Part shown: positions 57,132 through 64,000 of the stretch, one piece after another | Layout of the letters: each line of letters starts with the position of its first letter | Numbering within the stretch: the stretch's first letter is position 1 | Assembly (NCBI GenBank): GCA_013044385.1 | Contig: JABEUN010000004.1 | Span: 29,413-93,412 of the forward strand | Source: Acidimicrobiaceae bacterium | GTDB taxonomy: Bacteria > Actinomycetota > Acidimicrobiia > Acidimicrobiales > Acidimicrobiaceae | Direction: 5' to 3' | DNA length: 64,000 bases | Position numbers and translations under genes: made by a program | Notes under the pieces: generated by a model | Seen by the model: the letters and a program-made list of their open reading frames with translations, nothing else | Database searches by the model: none | What the model was told of the DNA's origin: nothing

Positions 57132-57691
57132 CCGGGTCACTTGAGGAACTGAAGCTCCAGGCGTTGGAGTGCACGAGGTGTGCGCTTGCAGAAAACCGAA
57201 CACACGTGGTCTTTGGGGAGGGTTCTTCTGACGCGGGTGTAATGGTAATTGGCGAGGGGCCCGGCGAAGCAGAGGATCTCTCGGGCCACCCCTTTGTTGG
57301 ACGTAGTGGGAAGTTGCTCGTAGCGATCATCCAGCAGGAGATGGGATTGGCGAGGGAACAGATCTACATTGCGAATACCGTGAAGTGTCGACCCCCCGCT
57401 AACCGGAACCCGACCGAGGGTGAAGTGGAGGCGTGCTCAACCTACCTGAACAGCCAGATCGAACTGATCGATCCCGATGTGATAATCACTGTGGGAGCGA
57501 TCTCGACAAGAGCACTTTTGAGACGGAGTGATCCTATCAGCAAGCTGCGCGGCTCGGTCTATCGCTATGGAGGTCGTCCGCTCGTCCCCACCTACCACCC
57601 AGCCGCCGCACTAAGAGGTGGAGGAAAGATCCTTGCTGCAATGAGAGCGGATCTGGCTTTGGCGAAACTTACTGTTGCAGGTGCTGTCTGA
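57128..57691 (+). CDS. Uracil-DNA glycosylase, family 4 (Fe-S)
   Basis: This repair enzyme removes uracil from DNA. The 187-residue protein has the iron-sulphur cysteines C15 and C18 (ECTRCAL) and C87 and C103 (NTVKCRPPANRNPTEGEVEA), the uracil-site motif GEGPGEAED (42-50), and the second motif YHPAAALR with H157. The TTG start overlaps the alr stop. It precedes tsaE by a single base step, so it lies within an apparent operon with alr and the t6A genes. Confidence 0.94.
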   Translation: MTGSLEELKLQALECTRCALAENRTHVVFGEGSSDAGVMVIGEGPGEAEDLSGHPFVGRSGKLLVAIIQQEMGLAREQIYIANTVKCRPPANRNPTEGEVEACSTYLNSQIELIDPDVIITVGAISTRALLRRSDPISKLRGSVYRYGGRPLVPTYHPAAALRGGGKILAAMRADLALAKLTVAGAV

Positions 57692-58186
57692 ATGGTTCAA
57701 TCCGGAGATTTGATCTCAGTCACTTCACACTGCTTAGCTGATACAGAAGAGATAGGAAGTTTGATCTCGGACCTGGTGGTTGCGGGTGATGTCATTGAAC
57801 TTAGGGGTGAACTCGGAGTGGGCAAGACGGCATTTGCACGAGGACTCGCACGAGGACTCGGCATTGATGTTAACGTTGCGAGCCCGACCTTCCTGATATC
57901 GAGAAGGTACCTTGGTAGGCTCACGCTGCTGCACTGCGATCTCTACCGACTTTCCGGTAGGTTCGAAGTCGAGATGCTGGGCATCGATGAAGAGATAGAA
58001 GACGGAGCCGTGGCCCTTCTCGAATGGGGCGAGATAGCCGAGGGCAGTCTAGGTAGTGACGGTCTGGTAGTCCGACTCCACCGTTCAGGGACGTCGGAGG
58101 ATGAGCGGGAGATCTCATTCGAACTCGGCCAAGACTGGGCGCCAAGGAGATCTGAGCTAGCTTCCGTCGCGGATCGGCGGTCGTAG
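57692..58186 (+). CDS. tsaE: tRNA threonylcarbamoyladenosine biosynthesis ATPase TsaE
   Basis: TsaE is the ATPase that turns over the TsaBD complex during t6A37 synthesis. The 164-residue protein has the Walker A motif GELGVGKT (39-46), SPTFLISRRY, LLHCDLYRL with D83, and LLEWGE (111-114). It ends just before tsaB, with one base shared. The alr-tsaE-tsaB-rimI-tsaD order is common in Actinobacteria. Confidence 0.96.
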   Translation: MVQSGDLISVTSHCLADTEEIGSLISDLVVAGDVIELRGELGVGKTAFARGLARGLGIDVNVASPTFLISRRYLGRLTLLHCDLYRLSGRFEVEMLGIDEEIEDGAVALLEWGEIAEGSLGSDGLVVRLHRSGTSEDEREISFELGQDWAPRRSELASVADRRS

Positions 58187-58926
58187 TGAATCTCCTTGTT
58201 GACAGCTCGGGGGGTGACCTCAGGCTGGCATTGGCAGAAGGTGGCACGGTACTCGCAGAGTACGCCTCGGGCCCTAGGTCGCATCAGGTTGAAGAGGTTT
58301 CGGTTGCGACTTCCAATCTCCTCAAGAGGGTATCGGCAGAGGTTGATTCGATAGTCGCAGTAGGAGTAGTAGTCGGACCTGGCTCTATGGCGGGCCTGCG
58401 AGCGGGAGTGACCTTCGCGAAGGTGTTGGCCGAGTTCGTAGGTGCGACAGTGGTGCCGGTGGGTAGTGCCGAGGCGATGGCAGCTGCGCTGCAGAGTCGG
58501 TCGAGTGGACCGGTCGCCGTACTCAGGAGAGTCAGGAAAGCGGAAGCGTTCGCCACCGCTGTTGCGGCTGTTCCAGAGGCGATAGTGCGGGCCGATGGCC
58601 CCACCTCGGTCGTTGATCCGAGCAACCTGGCGATCTGGTTGGACAGATGTTCGGAACAGTTAGGTCAGGACTTCAACGTTCTGTCTGATCGTTTGCCCGA
58701 GGTTTTTGAACTTCGCCGACATGTTGCTTTAGACCGGGTAGCTGATTGGCTAGAAGTCTCAAAGGACTTAATGGTGCAACTGGCGCGGCTCGTCGAGGTG
58801 AAAATCTTGGTGGGAGACGTGGTTCCGCCCTCGTCCGTTGCAATTGACTATGTCAGGGGAGCTGACGTGAGGATAAGTTTCCAAACAAGGTCGGAATCTG
58901 GGGAGATCAAATGGGTGAAGTCGTGA
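58186..58926 (+). CDS. tsaB: tRNA threonylcarbamoyladenosine biosynthesis protein TsaB
   Basis: TsaB is the scaffold partner of TsaD. The 246-residue protein has the ASKHA-fold N-terminus MNLLVDSSGGDLRLALAEGG and GVVVGPGSMAGLRAGVTFAK, then an ordinary C-terminal half. The start is GTG 58186, overlapping the tsaE stop. It overlaps rimI by 16 bases. Confidence 0.93.
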   Translation: MNLLVDSSGGDLRLALAEGGTVLAEYASGPRSHQVEEVSVATSNLLKRVSAEVDSIVAVGVVVGPGSMAGLRAGVTFAKVLAEFVGATVVPVGSAEAMAAALQSRSSGPVAVLRRVRKAEAFATAVAAVPEAIVRADGPTSVVDPSNLAIWLDRCSEQLGQDFNVLSDRLPEVFELRRHVALDRVADWLEVSKDLMVQLARLVEVKILVGDVVPPSSVAIDYVRGADVRISFQTRSESGEIKWVKS

Positions 58927-59483
58927 GGATCGCGCATCACCGTTCCGGATCGCATATTGAGCTATTACCCATGCGAAGAAAGCATCTGCCTTCGGTGTTG
59001 CGAATCGAATCCAAGGTCTACCCGAAGGCGTGGTCTGTTGGGATCTTCCTTTCGGAGTTGAGCCTTCAGGACTCGAGGTTCTACTACGTCTCAGTCGAGG
59101 ATCGCAAGGTCACGGGTTACTGTGGCCTGATGGTCGTCTTGGACGAAGGCCACATCACAAATATCGCCGTCGAGCCTTCGCTCCAGGGCTCTGGAATTGC
59201 AACCAGACTCCTTCTGAATGCTTTCCAGCTGGCACGGAGCCACGGAGTCAAGGATATGACACTAGAGGTGAGAGCGTCGAACAAGAGAGCTCAGCAGCTC
59301 TACTACAGGTTCGGCTTCGAGCCAGTGGGAGTCAGGCGCGGTTATTACGTCGACAACGGCGAGGATGCGATAATAATGTGGAGTTACGGCATAGATAGCG
59401 ACGACCACCAGGAACGCATCGCCGCAATTAGGGCGAGTCTTGAACTCCGCGACGGACAATCAGGAGACACAGGTGCCAGCTAG
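58911..59483 (+). CDS. rimI: Ribosomal protein S18-alanine N-acetyltransferase-like (RimI)
   Basis: The 190-residue GNAT protein has VTGYCGLMVVLDEGHITNIA and the acetyl-CoA motif VEPSLQGSGIATRLLLNAF, then LEVRASNKRAQQLYYRFGFE, as in RimI. RimI acetylates the N-terminus of S18 and other proteins in E. coli; the substrate here is inferred. The start may be ATG 58911 or GTG 58923. It lies between tsaB and tsaD as in many bacteria. Confidence 0.93.
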   Translation: MGEVVRIAHHRSGSHIELLPMRRKHLPSVLRIESKVYPKAWSVGIFLSELSLQDSRFYYVSVEDRKVTGYCGLMVVLDEGHITNIAVEPSLQGSGIATRLLLNAFQLARSHGVKDMTLEVRASNKRAQQLYYRFGFEPVGVRRGYYVDNGEDAIIMWSYGIDSDDHQERIAAIRASLELRDGQSGDTGAS

Positions 59484-60504
59484 TCACCTGACGGTGGGGA
59501 AACTGGTGGTGTTGGGGATCGAGAGTTCCTGTGACGAGACCGCCGCCTCGGTGATTGGTGGTGGTCGGATCAGATCTTCAGTGATCGCTTCACAGCTGGA
59601 TATACACCGTGCGTTCGGCGGAGTGGTGCCAGAGCTTGCTTCCCGCGAGCACGAAAGGGTCATCATTCCAACGATCAGAGCTGCGTTGGATCGGGCAGGG
59701 ATCTCAGATCCTACCCATCAGCTCGACGCGGTAGCAGTTACCAGGGGCCCGGGCCTTTCCGGCGCTTTGATGGTGGGTGTGGCGGCGGCAAAGGCGCTGT
59801 CGATGGCCTACAGGATTCCGGTGATTGGCGTTGATCATATGGAGGGCCACATCTTCGCGTCGGCGCTCGAAATGGAACCGCCAGAGTTGCCGGCGATGGT
59901 TCTTTTGGTATCGGGCGGACACACTCAACTGATCGATGTGCAAGGACCCGGGAGATATCGCCTAGTTGGTCAGAGCGTTGACGATGCTGCGGGAGAGGCT
60001 TTCGACAAGGTTGCCAGACTTTTGGGACTCGGCTTCCCGGGTGGACCTGCGATCGATCGGGTCGCTGCACTGGGGGATCCAGACAAGATCCGTTTCCCCA
60101 GAGCCTCTACCAAAGGCGAGTTCGACTTCTCCTTCTCCGGGGTAAAGACAGCCGTGCTTCGGTATCTGGAGTCCAATGTGGACGCGGTGGTCGAAGACGT
60201 GGCCGCTGGATTTCAAGCCGCCGTAGTAGATGTGCTGGTCCGTAAGACAACGGTGGCAGCTCAGAGATTCGACTCGAGGTCGGTCGTCCTGGGCGGGGGT
60301 GTGGCGGCGAACTCCCTGCTCAGAAAGGAGATGGAGGTCGCCTGTGGTCGGCTAGGCCTTTCCATCAACATCCCGGCACCTGCGTCTTGCACAGACAATG
60401 GCGCGATGATTGCTGCCGCGGCGGTATTCCGCCTAGAGACCGACGGACCTTCGGACCCCGGATTTTCAGTCGACCCGTCGCTACTACTTCCCTACCTGAC
60501 GTGA
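59473..60504 (+). CDS. tsaD: tRNA N6-adenosine threonylcarbamoyltransferase TsaD
   Basis: TsaD transfers the threonylcarbamoyl group to A37 of ANN-decoding tRNAs. The 343-residue protein has GIESSCDETAASV (about 15-27), TRGPGLSGALMVGVAAAKAL, the metal motif HMEGH (122-126), and VLGGGVAANSLLRKEM near the C-terminus, with CTDNGAMIAAA. I place the start at GTG 59473, preceded by GGAG; the frame is open to TTG 59440 inside rimI. With tsaE and tsaB it gives three of the four bacterial t6A proteins; TsaC is not in the window. Confidence 0.96.
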   Translation: MPASHLTVGKLVVLGIESSCDETAASVIGGGRIRSSVIASQLDIHRAFGGVVPELASREHERVIIPTIRAALDRAGISDPTHQLDAVAVTRGPGLSGALMVGVAAAKALSMAYRIPVIGVDHMEGHIFASALEMEPPELPAMVLLVSGGHTQLIDVQGPGRYRLVGQSVDDAAGEAFDKVARLLGLGFPGGPAIDRVAALGDPDKIRFPRASTKGEFDFSFSGVKTAVLRYLESNVDAVVEDVAAGFQAAVVDVLVRKTTVAAQRFDSRSVVLGGGVAANSLLRKEMEVACGRLGLSINIPAPASCTDNGAMIAAAAVFRLETDGPSDPGFSVDPSLLLPYLT

Positions 60505-60596
60505 TCTGGATGTGTAGCTAAAGATGAAGACCGGCGTCTAAGACACTGTGGCAGGATCAGTATTTTTCGTACCATTGCCTGGAGTAGGTACAGCAA

Positions 60597-60623
60597 TTAG
60601 CACTCAGACTGCTAGAGTGCTAA
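60597..60623 (+). promoter_or_regulatory. CIRCE element (HrcA operator) upstream of groES
   Basis: TTAGCACTC-N9-GAGTGCTAA is an exact copy of the CIRCE consensus, and the arms extend to 12 matching bases (CAATTAGCACTC with GAGTGCTAATTG). HrcA binds this site and represses groESL until heat stress. It lies 43 bases before the groES ATG. The hrcA gene is not in the window. Confidence 0.95.
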
Positions 60624-60665
60624 TTGGCCATATTCGGGTCAAAACCTTACAAGGAGGCTTGTTAG

Positions 60666-60959
60666 ATGAAGCTCCAACCGCTGGAGGATCGCATAGTAGT
60701 GCGTCCGGCAGAGTCCGAAGAGAGGACTGCTTCTGGGCTGGTAATACCAGACACCGCAAAGGAGAAGCCACAGCAGGGAGAGGTGCTCGCAGTTGGTCCA
60801 GGTCGCAGGGCTGAGTCGACTGGACAGATTATCCCCCTCGATATCGCGGTCGGCGACAAGGTCGTCTATTCGAAATATGGAGGAACGGAGATCACCGTCG
60901 AAGGTGAGGACTATCTCGTCCTGTCCTCCAGGGACATTTTGGCGAAGGTGAACAAGTAG
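60666..60959 (+). CDS. groES: Co-chaperonin GroES
   Basis: GroES caps the GroEL chamber. The 97-residue protein has [40 protein letters not shown] and the C-terminal [20 protein letters not shown] with the mobile loop in between. AAGGAGG precedes ATG 60666. groEL starts immediately after the stop, and CIRCE lies upstream. Confidence 0.98.
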   Translation: MKLQPLEDRIVVRPAESEERTASGLVIPDTAKEKPQQGEVLAVGPGRRAESTGQIIPLDIAVGDKVVYSKYGGTEITVEGEDYLVLSSRDILAKVNK

Positions 60960-62603
<1,644 letters not shown>

Positions 62604-62633
62604 TTTCGGCTTTATAACGAAGCTGGATTCCGA

Positions 62634-62668
62634 GGGGGGCTGGGTTAGATCCCGGCCCCCCTTTTTTT
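62634..62668 (+). terminator. Intrinsic terminator after groEL
   Basis: An 11-pair GC-rich stem, GGGGGGCTGGG with CCCGGCCCCCC (one wobble), loop TTAGAT, is followed by seven T residues. It is a textbook factor-independent terminator for the groESL transcript. Confidence 0.93.
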
Positions 62669-62716
62669 GCTTCCCTAGACACCTCCGCTAACTAGCATTG
62701 CCTCAAAGGGGTGGAA

Positions 62717-63418
62717 ATGGAGAAGACTTCTCTTCACTATCGAGGGCGTTTCCCACAGACACTGCCTGTGCCTACCGAGATTGGGCCCGCCGGTCCCGAA
62801 CCATGGGAGGCCAAGCGGGACCTCGTCGCCTCGATCGGCTTCGGTCGGCTGTCCACCGTGCTTCCCGCGCTGTTGGCTCCGGTGGACATCGGTAGCCCGG
62901 ATCTTGCAACTCCATCTTCCACAAGGCAGGCAGCGGTGCTTATCCCGATTTTCAGGGCCCATTCCGGCGTCGGCCTCCTTTTCACCAAGCGCTCGAGTGC
63001 ACTTAGCAGACATGCGGGGGAGATCTCGTTTCCCGGAGGTGGAGTTGAGGCCGGTGAGAGTTATGTGGATGCTGCACTTCGTGAGACTGAAGAGGAGATC
63101 GGTCTGGATCGGTCCAGGCTGTCGGTCATAGGCTCGCTCGGCGAGATGAACACTGTTAGAGGAGAATCCAGCTTTTACACGTTCGTGGCCATGGTAGATC
63201 AAATTGGACTGCTCAAGACCTCCGATGAAGTAGATGAACTGCTCCCGGTTGATCTGGCACGACTTTGCGATCCCGAAATCTACCATCGCGAGTCGTGGTC
63301 TGGAATTGGGTTCCCTAAACGTGTCATGTACTTCTATGAGTTGGGCGGGAATCTGCTTTGGGGTGCCACAGCGAAACTAGTTACTGATCTTCTCAATCTG
63401 ATGGCGGAGACTTTATAG
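62717..63418 (+). CDS. Nudix hydrolase, probable CoA pyrophosphatase
   Basis: The 233-residue protein has a Nudix box (G108-L130: GGGVEAGESYVDAALRETEE then EIGL) preceded by FTKRSSALSRHAGEISFPGG, the hallmark of the CoA pyrophosphatase (NudL/UPF0035) subfamily, which splits CoA into phosphopantetheine and 3',5'-ADP. The start is ATG 62717, preceded by AAAGGGG; an in-frame GTG at 62711 abuts that site. It has its own unit after the groEL terminator. The substrate is inferred from the motif. Confidence 0.85.
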   Translation: MEKTSLHYRGRFPQTLPVPTEIGPAGPEPWEAKRDLVASIGFGRLSTVLPALLAPVDIGSPDLATPSSTRQAAVLIPIFRAHSGVGLLFTKRSSALSRHAGEISFPGGGVEAGESYVDAALRETEEEIGLDRSRLSVIGSLGEMNTVRGESSFYTFVAMVDQIGLLKTSDEVDELLPVDLARLCDPEIYHRESWSGIGFPKRVMYFYELGGNLLWGATAKLVTDLLNLMAETL

Positions 63419-63465
63419 ATGTCAGCTGTCAACTACGAATTCGATTTGTGTGTGGAGGTGACCTG

Positions 63466-63864
63466 ATGGCGACACTCAGCTTTGATGGCGATTCTGAGAA
63501 AGAGATCGAAGAGAAGGTGCGGGCTTGGATTAAATCTATTGACGATGGTCGGACTGGTCTTGATCCTCAACCGTTTCTCGAACAGATTGGGAGACTGGCG
63601 ACCACCTTCACCAAGGTGATCCAGAGTACAGCGGGAACTGTGACCGGGGGAGGTTCTGACGCCGAACTGGCGGTCGACCTGATCAAATTCGGTTTCGAGT
63701 TGGGAGAGAATGCGCAACGAGCGGTGACTGAAGGAATCGAACTTATTGCGCCAGGAGTTGATCCGACAGGCGTCAGAAGAAAGGTAGAGGAGATCCGAGA
63801 CGGAATCATTGCTGAGGTGATCGGTGCAGTGCTCAACGACAAGCGCGATCAGCCAGATGAGTGA
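63466..63864 (+). CDS. Hypothetical small protein (unrecognised)
   Basis: A 132-residue acidic protein that I do not recognise. It is likely soluble and helical: a charged N-terminal part (FDGDSEKEIEEKVRAWIKSI), a central part (FLEQIGRLATTFTKVIQSTA) with Ala/Gly stretches, and a charged C-terminal helix (RRKVEEIRDGIIAEVIGAVL). No signal peptide or transmembrane segment is visible. GGAGGTGACC stands in good position before ATG 63466, which supports a real gene. It follows the Nudix gene by 47 bases and could be cotranscribed with it. Confidence 0.75.
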   Translation: MATLSFDGDSEKEIEEKVRAWIKSIDDGRTGLDPQPFLEQIGRLATTFTKVIQSTAGTVTGGGSDAELAVDLIKFGFELGENAQRAVTEGIELIAPGVDPTGVRRKVEEIRDGIIAEVIGAVLNDKRDQPDE

Positions 63865-63934
63865 GCTAGCGGGAGTTTCCTGGCTAGCCAAATACTGGGA
63901 TTTTGAAGACTCTCAAAAGTATTTTCAAATAAGG

Positions 63935-63979
63935 CTGTGACCAGCGCGAATGTGTTGGTCACAGATTCGCGAAGTCTGT
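63935..63979. repeat. Adjacent inverted repeats near the window end
   Basis: CTGTGACCA at 63935-63943 and TGGTCACAG at 63956-63964 form a perfect nine-base inverted repeat with a 12-base loop. Directly overlapping it is ACAGA-TTCGCGAA-G-TCTGT (63961-63979), a near-palindrome around the perfect eight-base palindrome TTCGCGAA. There is no U-tract. It may be an operator or structured RNA element; what follows lies beyond the window. Confidence 0.5.
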
Positions 63980-64000
63980 CAATATGTGGTAGTACCTATA

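Overview
The window is a 64 kb stretch of an actinobacterial chromosome. It is built almost entirely from core information-processing genes in the order typical of Actinobacteria: tRNA-Thr/tRNA-Met ... rpmG ... tRNA-Trp, secE, nusG, rplKA, rplJL, rpoBC, then the str, S10, spc and alpha operons, and glmM, glmS, alr, the t6A genes and groESL downstream. Moderate GC by eye, heavy AGG/AGA codon use, frequent GTG/TTG starts and an actinobacterial type of NusG, RpoB and EF-Tu suggest a deep actinobacterial lineage. Class Acidimicrobiia is my best guess, but that is inference from memory of gene order and protein style, not from a search.

Layout. 1-4795: the end of a complex I operon (nuoL, truncated by the window edge, nuoM, nuoN). 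5017-12301: a loosely packed section with a large membrane protein combining a degenerate metallophosphoesterase and an MprF/LysX-type transferase domain, a HAD-like protein, YajQ, tRNA-Tyr, an MptB-like mannosyltransferase, an AlkA-type glycosylase and a GNAT acetyltransferase. 12510-16950: tRNA-Thr, tRNA-Met, dinB, rpmG, an ECF sigma/zinc anti-sigma pair, tRNA-Trp, secE and nusG. 16993-31741: rplKA, rplJL, rpoBC, rpsLG, fusA and tuf. 31816-41639: the S10 and spc ribosomal genes, rpsJ to rplO. 41806-49783: secY, adk, map, infA, rpmJ, rpsM, rpsK, rpsD, rpoA, rplQ, truA, rplM and rpsI. 49788-60504: glmM, glmS, a LysR regulator, acpS, nnr, alr, a family-4 uracil-DNA glycosylase, then tsaE-tsaB-rimI-tsaD. 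60597-63864: a CIRCE operator, groES-groEL, a strong terminator, a Nudix (CoA pyrophosphatase-like) gene and a small unrecognised gene.

The genes work together as the transcription/translation core (RNA polymerase, about 30 ribosomal proteins, EF-G, EF-Tu, IF-1, NusG), protein export (SecE, SecY), N-terminal methionine removal (Map), tRNA modification (TruA, t6A), amino-sugar and D-alanine supply for the wall (GlmS, GlmM, Alr) and folding (GroESL). Clear hairpins sit between rplL and rpoB, tuf and rpsJ, rplO and secY, and after groEL, dividing the long array into transcription units.

Most notable: infA has no ATG, GTG or TTG in its frame between an upstream stop and the conserved core and appears to start at CTG; the 1029-residue membrane protein carries a phosphoesterase-like domain in which most metal-ligand motifs are altered; near-invariant positions are changed in L33 (fourth zinc Cys) and L2 (HPH motif); and L22 and S3 have long charged tails.
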